Positions 10,903-23,429 of a stretch of 64,000 bases of DNA are shown here, piece after piece. Below the pieces are notes generated by a model. That model worked only from the letters and a program-made list of their open reading frames with translations. It was not told where the DNA came from and ran no database searches. Position 1 is the first letter of the stretch; each line of letters opens with the position of its first letter. The translations under genes were made by a program, and so were the position numbers. The stretch is from positions 565,895 through 629,894 of the forward strand of contig CAJNOI010000021.1 of NCBI GenBank assembly GCA_905250115.1, read 5' to 3'. This DNA comes from Adineta steineri. Lineage: Eukaryota > Rotifera > Eurotatoria > Adinetida > Adinetidae.

Positions 10903-12626
10903 GTCACTATGAACGATCTTACAAATACATTTACTGTTTTAACCATGAATTTTATTTTTTTTAAATAATTTTTCTGATCGATTTTTGCGTTTCTTTTCGA
11001 CAGAGAAAATTAAGTAAACACTGATTCTCTTCTTGCCATATTTTTTACAAAGAATACTGCGTTATGTAAATATTAAAAAATGAAGTGAAATAGGATTAGT
11101 TATCGTCAAAGACACTTTAATCACTTTATACTCTTTCGATAGTATAGTTGCAACAAGAAGTCCAAGGAAATCATGGGTAATAATAGGAATTTGACAAAAA
11201 TAAATGTTAATGCAATTTTTGTGAAATAAACAATAAGTCTTATTTTCGTCATAGTTTTTTTATTGAAGAAGTTATATTATCACAAGTTTTTCATGAGTAA
11301 TTATACAAATATGAAAAAGTATTCATAGAATTTCTGTAATATTTTTGGTATTGAATCCTTTCAATTCTGATATTTTCTTGCGTTTTAAGTTTAATTTTAT
11401 TATTTTTAAACATGTAGACGAGCACTCATTGTTTATAAAACAATCAATAGTGTTAAATAAATTAAATTTGAAAAGGTCATATGATATGTACAATCTCTAA
11501 GAAGACTACAGAACGCAAAATATTTCATTTATGTTCTGTATGACATCTACGAGATGACATTCGAAATTGAAAGAGTTACAACAACAATTTTAACCGATGG
11601 ATAAGTTTCTTTGTCTTTTATTTTCATATTTCTTAAGGATATATTTTTTATATTTAAATGACATTGAATATTGTAGAAGAAATTATAACATCGAGAATTT
11701 AATGTCAGTATGTTGTGACCAAAATCTTTGGAAATAGAAATAATTTGTAGTTTATCACATGATAATACAATTCATGTCATACGAATCGATCGGTTCGGAT
11801 GATATGAGAACCTATTATTTTGAATTAATTTTCTAATTTAATTCAATTTCCATAAAAAAAAGAACACGCTTTACTGTATGTTATTTCAAAAATAAATTCT
11901 GTCGGAGGTCGTGGAGTAAGAATTAACAAACTTGTTTTACTTAATAACATTGATTTATTTGCTCTTAGGAAAGTAATGAGTAGCAAAAAAATGCAGAAGC
12001 TCCTATAATGCAATAATACAATCTTACTCAAATGAAGAATTTATTAAGCCATCTCTACTCACACACACCCTAAAACAATCTCATGGTATCTGATTTTGAA
12101 GTTGAAATTCATCGTTCTTCTATTGAAGATATAATAGCGACATATGTGTTGTGAATATGTTATCGTTTGTGGAGGTTCGTTCTGAGCGACAGTAGCAAAA
12201 ATGAATCGAAAGTTGCAAATCTATATTACAAAACAAATGAACTATTTCACGACTAAATACTTCATATATCTATACTCAAGTAAAAAATTAGAATAATACA
12301 TTTTGATATACGTTTCTAAGCAGATAGATTGGAAGTCATATTATCAATTATCTGATCATCTTATAATTTTTCGTATGACTATTCATACTGCGCACAGGTG
12401 CACCAAAAAAGGTCGCTAATAATTTTTTCTTTTAAAGGGTTCTGTGCAATTGGTTAATTACTCAACAAATCATCAATATATTTATTTCTTACTATATATC
12501 GCGCTTCATCGCTTTTAACTAATACATTATTTTATTTTATTCCTTCAATAACAACATTACTGATAAAATCTATTTTGTTTAAGAATATTATATTGCATAA
12601 AATCTGTAAACATTAAACATATAATA
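10903..12626. other. Intergenic between divergent genes, no gene seen
   Basis: 1.7 kb of AT-rich sequence between the start of the STRA6-like gene (minus) and the TM6SF-like gene (plus); it must hold both promoters. A 62-codon minus-strand open frame at 11843-12031 has no domain and is probably chance. Confidence 0.5.
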
Positions 12627-13892
12627 ATGAATCGTTCGAAAAAGAAAAAATCGCAGACATCTGATGGTAGTCTCACTCAAACTAATACACAAGCAACAGC
12701 AAAGGATAATATTAGTATTGAAAATAAAATAATGAAACAATCTATTGAACAAGAATCAACTGTACGGATATTATTTGGTGTTATTGCTGTTTCATTTTTA
12801 TCTGTACCTATATGTTATATGTTATCTTATATGAAAGAAATGAAAAATTCATTGAATGTTTTTCTTTATAGTGCAGTTATTTGTATATCAGTTGCACCAT
12901 TAACATATTTTCTATTAATTAAACATTTATTACATGTAAAAAAAGAAATATATTTCTATGTATTTACAATATTTTCATTTACTGCTATTGCTGATCTTCT
13001 ATTAGCTTTAACAATCGATGGTTATTCATCTGCTTTTCATTTTTATTTGGAACAAGGTGAAGTCTATTTGAAAACTTCCCACGGTTTATATATTAATTAT
13101 TGGGATGGTACCGTACATTATCTATTATATTTAATCATGTTATATTGTATGTTAAAACAAAAAACAAAAACAAAATTCTTTCGTTTTCTATCATTATTTT
13201 GGTGTGGTTCAATGATTAATTCATTAATCGTACTTGTAGGTGGTGCTGCTGTTGGTCGATATGGTAGTCATATTAAACCATCTTGTTTATTAAATGTACC
13301 ATATATGATGTTTCCATTAATATTCCTCGTACGACAATTTCGTACACGTACTACTTTTATTCAACAACAAATAAAAGGAAATAGAAAACCATTACGCCAA
13401 AAATCATTCATTTCACATCTTCTAGATATTGGTTTTATTATTTATATGTTATTTGCATTAATATTTGCAATATTTCGTGTATTACATGTTCTTAAGACTC
13501 CAATGATGAAGAATAGTTTTTATTATGAATATGAACCTTATATATTAAATGAATCAGGATTTCCTTTAGTACAAATTTTAATATATGCATTTTATTTCAT
13601 ACCATATTATTATTCTGCAATTAATGTATTGATATTTAATGATCAAGAATCAACGAAATTCGAATGGTTTCCCGATTTGACTATGGTACATGCTGGAGCG
13701 GCTGCACAAGCTCAATTTTCTTATTTATTTTCTTCATTACACAATCCACCATTAGTTTCGGATTCTACATGGTCTGCAATTCCTTCGGATAACTGGTTCA
13801 TAACTGTTGGCCTTAATTCTATATTAGCGATTGTACCTCAATTTTTTGCTTTTCGTGTTTGTGGTGGACATAGAGATAGAGATTTTTATTAA
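12627..13892 (+). CDS. TM6SF1/TM6SF2-like EXPERA-domain membrane protein
   Basis: Intronless 421-aa multipass protein. After a hydrophilic N terminus of about 45 residues come about ten hydrophobic segments. Family hallmarks are visible: the first EXPERA-type region with DLLLALTIDGYSSAF, then LKTSHGLYINYWDGTVHYLL (close to the vertebrate sequence AHGV-x-YWDGTVHYLLYL), a GRYGSHIKPS loop, and the second repeat with YEYEPYILNESGFPLVQ, FEWFPDLTMVHAGAAAQAQFSY and a C-terminal PQFFAFR. Vertebrate TM6SF2 acts in the ER in lipid export and lipoprotein assembly; sterol-isomerase-like EXPERA folds suggest a lipid-binding role. The ATG at 12627 follows an AT-rich leader. Absence of introns may reflect loss or retroposition. 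Confidence 0.9.
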   Translation: MNRSKKKKSQTSDGSLTQTNTQATAKDNISIENKIMKQSIEQESTVRILFGVIAVSFLSVPICYMLSYMKEMKNSLNVFLYSAVICISVAPLTYFLLIKHLLHVKKEIYFYVFTIFSFTAIADLLLALTIDGYSSAFHFYLEQGEVYLKTSHGLYINYWDGTVHYLLYLIMLYCMLKQKTKTKFFRFLSLFWCGSMINSLIVLVGGAAVGRYGSHIKPSCLLNVPYMMFPLIFLVRQFRTRTTFIQQQIKGNRKPLRQKSFISHLLDIGFIIYMLFALIFAIFRVLHVLKTPMMKNSFYYEYEPYILNESGFPLVQILIYAFYFIPYYYSAINVLIFNDQESTKFEWFPDLTMVHAGAAAQAQFSYLFSSLHNPPLVSDSTWSAIPSDNWFITVGLNSILAIVPQFFAFRVCGGHRDRDFY

Positions 13893-14180
13893 AATTACTT
13901 TTCATAAAACTTTAAGAATAGACATAATTAAAGATCGTATAGAAAATGCAGAGTTTTAAAAATGTCCTTAAAAATCCAATAGAATTTACACCTACACATA
14001 TATCTTATTAAGATTAAAAAAAACATGACTTACTATTAATTACAAGTTTTTGTTTTGATATATATGGTAACATTATATGATACAGAAATAAATCCTTCCT
14101 TGATTAGAACAACGAATTTGTGTTTAAAAGCTGTGTTTCTCTTGTTATGTCTTTCCTTGTTGATTTTAGATTACAAAGCC

Positions 14181-15129
14181 ATGTTATTTTTTCTGATCGT
14201 TATTCTATTTTATCATCATGTAACAGATGCGCAAACACCTTGTGGTAAGTATTCAAAAAAATATGTTGAGATCGTTAGTTATGAGTGTTAAATTTTCTAC
14301 TTTTTTCTTTGTAGCTATGTCATCGATAGGTGGAGCAAATTCCTTGCGTGTTATGTCCTATAATATTCGATATGATAAAGCTGCAGATGGAATAAATCGA
14401 TGGTCAGTCCGTAAACAGAATGTCTTTAATCTTATTCGAACTCGTGCACCTGATATATTTGGTCTTCAAGAAGCTCTTCGTGGACAAATATCTGATTTAA
14501 AATATAACTTACCACATTATAATTATTACGGTGTAGGTGATAGAGATGGTAAAACTAGTGGAGAATTTGTTCCTATATTTTATCGTTCTGATCGTTTTGA
14601 TTTACTTGATAATGGTACGTTTTGGCTTTCGAATACACCAACAAAACCTGGTAGTGAAGGTTGGGATGGAGCTGATACACGAATATGTAGTTGGGTTAAA
14701 TTACGTGATCGACAAACCTATGAAATTTTCTATCATTTTAATACACATTTTGCTAGTAAAGGACGCATTGCTCGTTTAGAAAGTGCTCGTCTTATTCTAA
14801 TTCAAATAATGTTAATAACTGGATATTCAATACCTATAATATTGACAGGAGATCTTAATGCATCGCCTTATTCAGATGTTTATCATACAATAACTACAAA
14901 TACTCCTTTGAAAGATAGCAAAATTCTATCACAACGATCTCATTGTGGTCCAGATCGTACATTTTCTACTTTTTTTGTCGATTATGGAATGGTCAAATGT
15001 ATTGATCATATTTTTATTACATCACAATATTTCAATATATTACAGCATGGAACTTTAAATGATTCCAATAATGGATTCTATCCATCTGATCATTTACCTG
15101 TATTGACTGAAATAACTTTTAAAAAATAA
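14181..15129 (+). CDS. Secreted endonuclease/exonuclease/phosphatase-fold hydrolase
   Basis: Two exons (14181-14244 and 14315-15129, intron 70 bp GT-AG) give 292 aa. Exon 1 encodes a signal peptide (MLFFLIVILFYHHVTDA), so the product is probably secreted or lumenal. The catalytic domain has the EEP metal-dependent signature: MSYNIRYD (strand 1, Asn), IFGLQEA (metal-binding Glu), YHFNTHF (His region), ILTGDLNASP (catalytic Asp-x-Asn) and YPSDHLPV (final Asp-His). The sequence is of the COG3568 type, common in bacteria and fungi (for example FWLSNTPTKPGSEGWDGA). Substrate unknown: nucleic acid, phosphoester or phospholipid are all possible. An in-frame upstream ATG at 14055 exists, but starting at 14181 gives a clean signal peptide. 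Confidence 0.85.
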
Positions 15130-15900
15130 ATATTTTTGATTAATTAAACTATTTTAAATAGGACAAGACAAATGCATATATAGCTCTATATATTCTGATG
15201 ATAAAAACTCATATTTACATATTATTGAAAGTACTTTTAACACACGTGAAAACAAAACTAAATAATCCTATATAAATTGAATATAAAAAAAAGAAAATAT
15301 TGTAATTCAATACAGAAGAAGTATTAATGCAATAAATTATAAAGAATCAAAAGATATGCAGAAAATTATATTGTTGACGAATACCAACTAGATGTAATAA
15401 TATTATTCGTATCAAACAAAGATAATATTGAATGATTATTTATTAATAACATTATATCATTGTCTTCTTATTTATCGAAATAACAGACAAACCAACATGT
15501 AATATAATAATATTAGTTTGACTGAAATATCTATTTGATGAGTCTTTTCTTAAAATGACTTACTTTTATTTTTTATGGCTGCTTGAAATCAAACATTCTG
15601 CTCTATATAATAATTAGTCTATATTTCAACTTTAATAATACAAAAACAATGAAAACATAGAAATCATGTTTTTCAATATTCATTAAAGAAATATGCCACT
15701 AATTAGATATGCTACTGTTTCTTTTTTATAAAAGAAAATTATTAGTATATTGATAGAAATGAAACCATATTATGATATTATAAAACTGTATTCGCTTTAT
15801 TCTATGTGATTAGAAAAGTTTGACAATGAAAACTCCAGAATTGTTACAAAGAGTAAACGGTAATAAAAAATAAAAATGATCTAGTTGAATAATATCGAAG
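15130..15900. other. Intergenic, no gene seen
   Basis: About 770 bp of AT-rich sequence (well over 75% A+T) without open frames of note. Confidence 0.55.
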
Positions 15901-17039
15901 ATGTATTATCTAGGTCATGTCTGCCGAATTCAGCCACATGTTGTTAAGCTTCATCATCATCGATCACGAGGAAAACTTGTAAATTCATTTCATATCGTAT
16001 TTTTGATTTTATTTTATTTATTTCAGCGTCCATCGATAACAACAAAGTCATCATCGATCTCTATTCTTCATGTAACTATAAGATCACAAAATAATACTCA
16101 TACCGCACAGAAACAATCTAACAATGAACAGATACAATTGCAACTCGTTAGACACTATATGATCATCATAATGTTTTTTTTTGATAATCTTTGTAGAATT
16201 CCGCACAACGTTCAAAGGATCTGATCCGTTCTGTTAATGTCTACAGAAAAGTTTCAGTTTCTCAATCATTCCTAAAAAACAAAGTTGAACCTAAAAAAAG
16301 TATTGACTCATTTAAAGACCCGGTATGTAAACGAACAAAAATCATCACATTATTCTGTTTTTTTTTATCATAGATCAAATCTGATATACCGCCTGATGAT
16401 GATTTATATCAAGCTAATAAAAACCTTGATCAAACAACTCTGCAAATTGGAGACTTTCTTGGAAACAAATTACCAAATAGTATCAATAATGATTCTGAAA
16501 TAAATAAAAATTATCCAGGCAATGTAACACCAGATAAATTGTTTATGATGAATGATGTCCGTAAACGAAAATTTAAAAATCAATTACGTAAAAAGTAAAT
16601 CAGTTTAAGGTTTTCCAAACAAAAGATTTCTATGGATGTTTTATTAGATATATTTCTAATTGCTGCTGTGAATGTTCTTGTATGCGTATCATTGGATCTC
16701 TATTTGCTGCTATATGTGTGGGTATAGTTATCTCTGCTATTCTGCTAGGATCTTTAATTAGATCAAATAANNNNNNNNNNATTTGACTATAAACATCTTT
16801 TTAGGAACAAGACAGAACTGCGAAAAACTTCACTATAATGTATCTGCAACACAATCGACTGGTGCCTCCTCATCATCAAATCAATATGGTTCGAATGCGA
16901 ATATTGTTTCTTATCTTTCTATGTTATTAAGTATGTTTAGAAACTAGAAAAACACTAAGAGAATCAAACAAACAACAGCAGTCTCAAAACACAGTGACAT
17001 CAGCATCGGATATCCTAGCTGATGTACAACAAGAATCTG
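15901..17039 (+). CDS. Putative 5' exons of the ZZ-kinase gene, with a membrane segment (uncertain model)
   Basis: A chain of open stretches bounded by plausible splice sites: 15901-15978, 16027-16146, 16197-16322 and 16374-16556 (all phase 0), then 16610 into a 10-N gap at 16771, 16805 to about 16934, and an exon ending at 17039. The first part is hydrophilic and Ser/Asn/Lys-rich. The stretch at 16610-16770 encodes a Cys-rich segment (NCCCECSC) followed by one strong membrane helix (IIGSLFAAICVGIVISAILL). After the gap comes a Ser/Thr/Asn-rich linker. The last exon ends in phase 1 and joins in frame to the kinase exon at 17342. Alternatively the first four exons are a separate gene ending at 16598. 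No domain recognised in this part. Confidence 0.4.
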
Positions 17040-17341
17040 GTAAGGATTAATCAGCAGGAAAATTGTAGAATTCATATGCGAGCAAAATATTGAAGATTAA
17101 GTTTTATATGAGCTATAGTTTTTCAATCTAAACTATATTCTTAATATCACCATGTACATTTATCAGTTAAGTTTCACATATCATTGCCAGTAAGAACATT
17201 AAATCTATATTATAAACAATTGTAGTTCATAAATATAAGATGATAAGATCATGCAAAATCTTTTTTTATTATATATTGTAATGAATTTCTCTTTGAACTA
17301 CAATTCTGATGTAATTGTGAATGATACAATTTTGTTTTTAG

Positions 17342-18932
17342 GAGATGGTAAAACTGATGATAGAGAAGAAAAAGCAATTCGTAATGCTGTATTTACGAAA
17401 CTCTTACAGTTAGTTATTGAAGGTAATACTTCTACCGATGATAACAATGAGGAATTTCATAAAGTACGCTGTGGAGCATGTGGTTCCCATCCAATTAGAA
17501 GTGATCGATATAAATGTTTAAATTGTGAAAAATTAAATTTATGTGCACAATGTTTTGAACGTCGGAAAGAATCTAGAAACCATAAGAGCGGACATACATT
17601 TATTCATTTTAAATCACCTAACGAATTATTTGGTCGATCTGTGACAGATGATGATGTAACATTCAATAAACTTCGAGAATTGTATAAAGATGATGTACAT
17701 GAATCAATCAGTTGTGATGGTTGTCATTCTCCAGCTATCAAAGGCTTACGATTTAAATGTGATACATGTTCAAACTATGATCTATGTGAACAGTGTTTAA
17801 AAGCTGGTACTATTACTCAAACACATGAGTCTACTCATCCACTTATTGTTATATCGCGTCGAGCGATTCATCAAATTCCAGCAGATGATATTGAACTTGG
17901 TGATGAATTAGGAAGAGGCGCATTTGGTATATATATATATATTTTTTATAGGAAATTCTATATAAAAATAAATAAAATTTCTATGATTTAGGTTCAGTAC
18001 ATAAAGCGAAATGGTTATCAAAAAAACGTGTTGTTGCATGCAAAGTGATTCTCGTACCTAGAACAAGTAATGCTGAAATACTTCAAAAAAGTTTTTTAAA
18101 AGAAATAGCTGCTTATGCTGAACTATCTGGGGCTTATATTCTTAAAACTTATGGTTTTGCAGTAGCTAGGAATGAAAAAGGCAAAATATTTATGCTTATT
18201 ATGGAATTTATGTCTCGTGGAAGTCTTAAAAATCTTATTCAAGAGAAAGGAAATAAAATATCTTTACGACGAAAACTTGATATGGCAATAAATATTGCTA
18301 GTGGAATGCGAAAAATTCATGAACATAAAATGATTCATAGAGATATTCGACCAGATAATATTCTTATTAATGAATATTATGTTGCTAAAATTGGGGATAT
18401 GGGGATTGCTCGAACTATTGATCCTTTAAATCAACATACACAAATTGGATGTCAACCGTATATGCCCCCTGAGTTTTACAGTGGTACCTACGATCAAAAA
18501 CTTGATATTTTTACATTTGGATTAACATTGAACGAGCTTTTTACTTCAACAAGACATATGTTTCATCAATTTGCTAATACAAAAATAGCTTTTCAAGAAC
18601 AAAGTCCTATCTTTGCTGATTTAATCGCTCGATGTACAACTGATGACCCAAAAAGACGTCCAACAGCTATTGAAATTGAAAAAACTCTTGATCTATATAT
18701 TACTGGTTTCAACGAAATTATTCTTAAGAAACATCCCAGTTATATAAATTTATCTACTGAAGATAAAGACGAAATCTTTGTTGCTTTCCATGAAAAATTT
18801 CATCCACCAGCAACAGAATTTATTCGAAAAAAATTTCCATCGGAATTTCTTGAACATTTAACAGATGTACCCGGTGTCAAAGTGGATAAGAATGTCAATA
18901 ACGAAATACGTATAGAATGTCCTGTTCAGTAA
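17342..18932 (+). CDS. Protein kinase with two ZZ-type zinc fingers
   Basis: Two exons (17342-17926, 17992-18932). The order is a short linker, then ZZ finger 1 (CGACGS, YKCLNCEKLNLCAQCF, HKSGHTF), ZZ finger 2 (CDGCHS, FKCDTCSNYDLCEQC, HESTHPL) and a kinase domain. Kinase motifs: Gly loop GRGAFGSV, Lys in VVACKV, catalytic HRDIRPDN, then GDMG in place of the usual DFG, and PPE in place of APE; RR near the end of the C lobe (DDPKRRPT). All catalytic residues seem present, so it is probably active; the tyrosine-kinase-like group is the best guess. ZZ fingers usually bind protein N termini or modified tails. A (TA)n run opens the intron at 17927. The gene very likely extends upstream, because 17342 follows an acceptor and has no own start codon. 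Confidence 0.88.
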
Positions 18933-19312
18933 ATCTTCAAATAATATAAATTATTAATCAGAAATATCCTCTAACAAATATTTATTTTCTTTGTCAATTT
19001 TCAATTAAATGTTTTATCTTTAATCAAGACAAAAAAATTGAAAAAATATCTTTTTTTTCTTCTTATAATAGCCTATGGGTGAGAGTGAGTAGAAAACTCA
19101 TACCTTCATCATCAGACTCTCAAATTATACACAGTTAATAATCGTAAACAGTATATTATTGAAGCGTTTATTTAAAAGACATTGAAAAGCTACAAAAAGC
19201 AATTATGTAATATAATTATATAAATATAATACAAAAAAGAAAATTTAGTCGTCAAGTTTTCTGCCATTTTATAAGTGATTGTGATGAATAATTTCGATGC
19301 TTGTGGTAACGA
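18933..19312. other. Intergenic between converging genes
   Basis: 380 bp separating the 3' ends of the kinase (plus) and the NHL receptor (minus). AT-rich with AATAAA-like runs on both strands; nothing else seen. Confidence 0.5.
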
Positions 19313-22300
19313 CTAATTGACATAGATAAAGCGAATAACAATAGGAGTTTTGTGTTTTCTCACTTTTTTACGTTGTCTTATTCGTTTTAAATCTTTATTT
19401 ATCGCATCAATACCAAAACAATATTTCATTATATCCATTACGATAACAATCATCATAACACTTGCCATAGCAATAATAGCAATAAATGCAAATGATTTCG
19501 AAACTATTTGATGTAAAACAAGTGTATTCGATTCTATTTGACAATATCTACCGGAGTAACTATCACTAAGACATTCGCATGTGTAATTCTTAGTTAATGA
19601 ACGGCAAACACCATTATTTTGACATGTTACATTCTGACAATAATTCATATGTATTTCACAATTACTGCCTTGCCAATCTGACGAACATATACATATAAAT
19701 TCTGTCTTCGATGTTTCATTGCAAATACCTACAATAAATAATAGCATAGATATTATTATCTTGTACTAGAAAGATCAGAAAATAAATATATATATGTACC
19801 ATTATTCCAACAAGTATATGATTTACATGGTCGATTATCGATTTGACATTGTAGACCATAAAATCCAGATAGACATGAACAATTATAACCATTAGAAGTT
19901 GTATTTGTATCTATACAGCTAGCATTATTTTGACATGGCTGTAATATATCACATGAAGTGCTTGTAACATTGCAATAAGAACCAATAGTTATTGAATTTG
20001 AGCATGTAGGTGCCAGAAACGAAGATGATGTTTGTTGAACTATATTGCAAAAAGAAGAAAACTTTATTAACGAAATTGATATTCAGATGAAATTCATTTA
20101 TTCGTCAAATAATTAGAGTTAATAAAACTATTATTATCTTTCCTATACATTGAAAGATACGTAAATTTTTCATAGTCTGAAGAAATAATTATTGAGAATA
20201 TATTGTATTTAATTTGCTCACTTTATAAACTTTTAGTAAAACAATTATTATTACCGTAAGTATTCGTGAACGATGTTGTGTCATTATTTGTGATAGTAGT
20301 TGTCTTACCTTAAAGAGAAAGTTTTATCACATATTGTAAAATCAGAAATAGTAGAGAGTATGACAATTTTAAGAAGTAGAAGAATTGATAGCACTTTGTC
20401 ATCCCTTTTCTGAAGAATACCATAAAATACACATACAAACCTGTTTCATAGTAATGATTATCAAAAGTAGATGCCATACTAGACATGATTGAAGTCATCG
20501 TCGTACTAGACAAGACTGTAGTGGTCGTCGTAGTAGAAGTGACTGCATTTGTTGTCGCACTAGACATGACTGAAGTCGTCGTCGTACTAGACATGGTTGT
20601 ATTGGTCGTCGTACTAGACATGACTGCAGTAGTTGATTCAATATCTTCTGATAAAATCGTATCTAAAAATACAAGAATGCTATAAAATATGAGTTATTAA
20701 TATATTATTAGTGGTCATTAACGATGTCGATATCTGTACTGTTGCTGTATAATTATGTAAATTAAAGACTACTGTCTAGTTATCAGTTTGGAAATGTCCT
20801 TTACATTAATGTATATTCGCAGATCAAATTGTAACATAAAAATTGATATCAAGATGATTGTGATATATACAAACAATAATTCTGACATCGAAAAATTTTA
20901 TATATGAAATAAACTAAATATTTATTGGATACTAATATAGTCTAATAGAGTTGAACATTCAGTTATATTGCAATCTCCTTCATATAAATGTAAACTCTAA
21001 CTCCTTAATATAAAAAAAGGCTGTTGAAAGATTCTATATATATTAAATCGTAGAAATTTTTAGGATTAGCAGTTACTCTGGAATATAACTCTTTATTGTT
21101 ATTTTCTACATATCTACATCTCAAATAATGCGAATGGCCAAATGTTTCAATTACAATTTAATATTATTAAAATGAAGCTGGAAAAATTTAGTGTTAATCA
21201 TAATATCAACTCTGAAATAGTATATACTTATACTTGCCCGAAAGATTCGTTGTCAATAGAAATTTCTGAATGCGTTCATTGTTAGTATCGACAACAAATA
21301 AATTGCCGTAACTATCAAAACTTAAAGTCGATGGTTGGTTTAATTGATAGGATGTAGAACCAGATCCACTGCACCCAACAACACAGTAAAAACCATTAGG
21401 CCCTGAGGCAACAATTCGATGATTATTACAATCAGTTATATATAGATATCCATCGGCATCAAGCGTAATTCCACTGGGATAATTAAGTGAGGTTGTTCCT
21501 ATTACTTCTGTACTGTTTACTATAGTTACGCCACTTGATTGATCAAAATAGAAAAATTGAATTCTATTGTTGTTACAATCTGCCACATATAAAGAGAGAT
21601 TACGATCAACAAAGATTCCTCGAGGTCCATATAGCATATTTGAACTTAATCCAGCGTTACCTGTACCAGCAATAGTTGTCGCCGGATTTGCACTACCATT
21701 AACTGAATATTTGATAACTTTATGAAGATTATAAAGCGAGCAATAAAGATTATCTTCGACATCGACAAATAAACTGAAACAAGCATCATCCACAAACATG
21801 CTAGAGATACTGTTTGTCGCGTTCAATGTCCATTTATCTACTGAACAAGGAGAGTTACCAGTGTTAACATAAATATCGTTGTTACTTGTGACAAATACAG
21901 AATATGGATAACGTGGACTAGTAGAAATATCTCTAAATGGAACTATGCTCCCTTCAAGCCAAATTCTAACGCACCAAAAGCCAAGTAAAGGTACATAAAC
22001 GGTATTGTTAGTACTTATAAATATGCTGTATATTAAGTTTCCGGTTGTATAACCACTTGCAAATGTTGTAGCATTAGGATTCCATGTCGGCAGTGAACTA
22101 AATTTAGGTTGATTGAATGATTCACCTATAAAACAAAATTAATCGTATGTGTTCAAGAATTTTATTTTCGAGCAATACACAAATATTGAACTTAATAAAG
22201 ATTAATCTGATTATTCGATCATTGTCATACATTTTTATCAAAGCGATAAAATATAATTAAGTATTTACCTGCCATTTTACTGATCATCAGTTGTATAATT

Positions 22301-22323
22301 ATCCAAATACCAATAGTAGGCAT
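19313..22323 (-). CDS. NHL-repeat receptor with Thr-rich stalk, three EGF modules and one membrane helix
   Basis: Six exons on the minus strand (22323-22269, 22125-21238, 20662-20441, 20308-20255, 20039-19800, 19728-19313) join in phase to 624 aa. Exon 1 is a signal peptide. Exon 2 encodes a beta-propeller with NHL repeats: LYGPRGIFVDRNLSLYVADC, NYPSGITLDADGYLYITDC and LNQPSTLSFDSYGNLFVVD, each followed by N-N/H-x-R-I. Exons 3-4 encode a Ser/Thr-rich mucin-like stalk. Exons 5-6 encode three EGF-like modules, a membrane helix (FAFIAIIAMASVMMIVIVM) and a short basic cytosolic tail. The intron after exon 2 uses a GC donor (GCAAGT); the nearby GT donor would put the next exon out of frame. Architecture is that of a cell-surface adhesion or ligand-binding receptor; the ligand is unknown. 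Confidence 0.87.
20476..20640 (-). repeat. Coding minisatellite in the mucin-like stalk
   Basis: About six imperfect tandem units of 27-30 bp, encoding variants of MSSTTTTSV. The unit count is likely to vary between alleles or individuals. Confidence 0.75.
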
Positions 22324-23429
22324 TATATTTCTACGTCTATTATCTACTGTGTTAGTAACTTTCTACTCTCTTGAGGAAACAACCCAGTTCTTGCAAATAA
22401 ATCGATTTGCTTTTTTTTCTTTCAAAAAAAAGTAGCTTATATAATAAAAAAATTTAAAGCCACTATGACGTCAATGCTGATCATATGAACACAACTATTC
22501 CCGTTGAAGAGTAAATACTATGTCAAATCAAGTAAAACATTTGTATTAATTGTTTCTTCGGAAAAAAACATGTTAAAAAATAATAACGATCGATCGTATA
22601 CAGAAAAATATCTATTTCACTTATTTATTCAATTATTATGGAAAATTATTTCAAAAAATATATATTATCTATATTTACTTGTAATACTAACAGAATTTAT
22701 AGTAATATTTTCATTAGATGTTCTCGTTCTGCATAATTAGGATGTAATATAAATTAATTATTTAGATGAACAGAATTTCAAATCGATATATAGAATATTA
22801 AAACATATTTCAAGTTTCAAATGAAGTTGTTGATTTTTTAGAAGAAGATAAAAGTACTTGGTTGTTCTTTGAACTATCATTAATAGTTAAAGAACAATTC
22901 TTATCGTTTATTTTTTCTTATATTTTAATACCAAGATGTTGCATAGATATGATTAATACTAATGTATTATAGTGAATATCTATAACTTTATCTCAACAGT
23001 TTTAATAGAATACAATTGATAAAATCAATTAGGTCCAACAAATGTTCTTTTAGTCGTCTTGATTTTTTTCCAGGGAAAAAAACAAGTATAAAATTCCAAG
23101 TAAACAGTCTAATAATAACAGAATTATTTCATTATGAAGAATGACGGTTGTTTGCGATTCTATGCTATATGTGTCAATATATCGGTAATAGTAAAATATC
23201 TTAGATACATTTTTAATTTAAAAAAAAACTTATTTGCTCACTTGTCTCGTTATTCATTTACAATTGTTCTTATCAGACGGAAAGAATAGATTTTTTTATA
23301 TAAGTATCATAAAATTCATTCAAAGAGAAAATGAAATATTTTGTGTAATAAACTATTAAAAATTAATTATCAATAACGTGTTTTATTTTCTAATAAGAAG
23401 TTTCTTGATATTCTAGCATTATTTTTATA
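22324..23429. other. Intergenic, no gene seen
   Basis: 1.1 kb AT-rich. A 78-codon open frame at 22504-22740 is Lys/Tyr/Leu-rich with no domain and is probably chance. Confidence 0.5.

Noticed and set aside
11843-12031. 62-codon minus-strand frame upstream of the TM6SF-like gene
   Set aside because: No domain, no splice context, composition like the surrounding AT-rich DNA.
14055-14180. Upstream in-frame start for the phosphatase-fold enzyme
   Set aside because: Starting at 14181 gives a canonical signal peptide; the longer form would bury it after 42 residues.
22504-22740. 78-codon plus-strand frame
   Set aside because: Low-complexity Lys/Leu/Tyr content, no homology recognised; long frames are expected by chance on some strands here.
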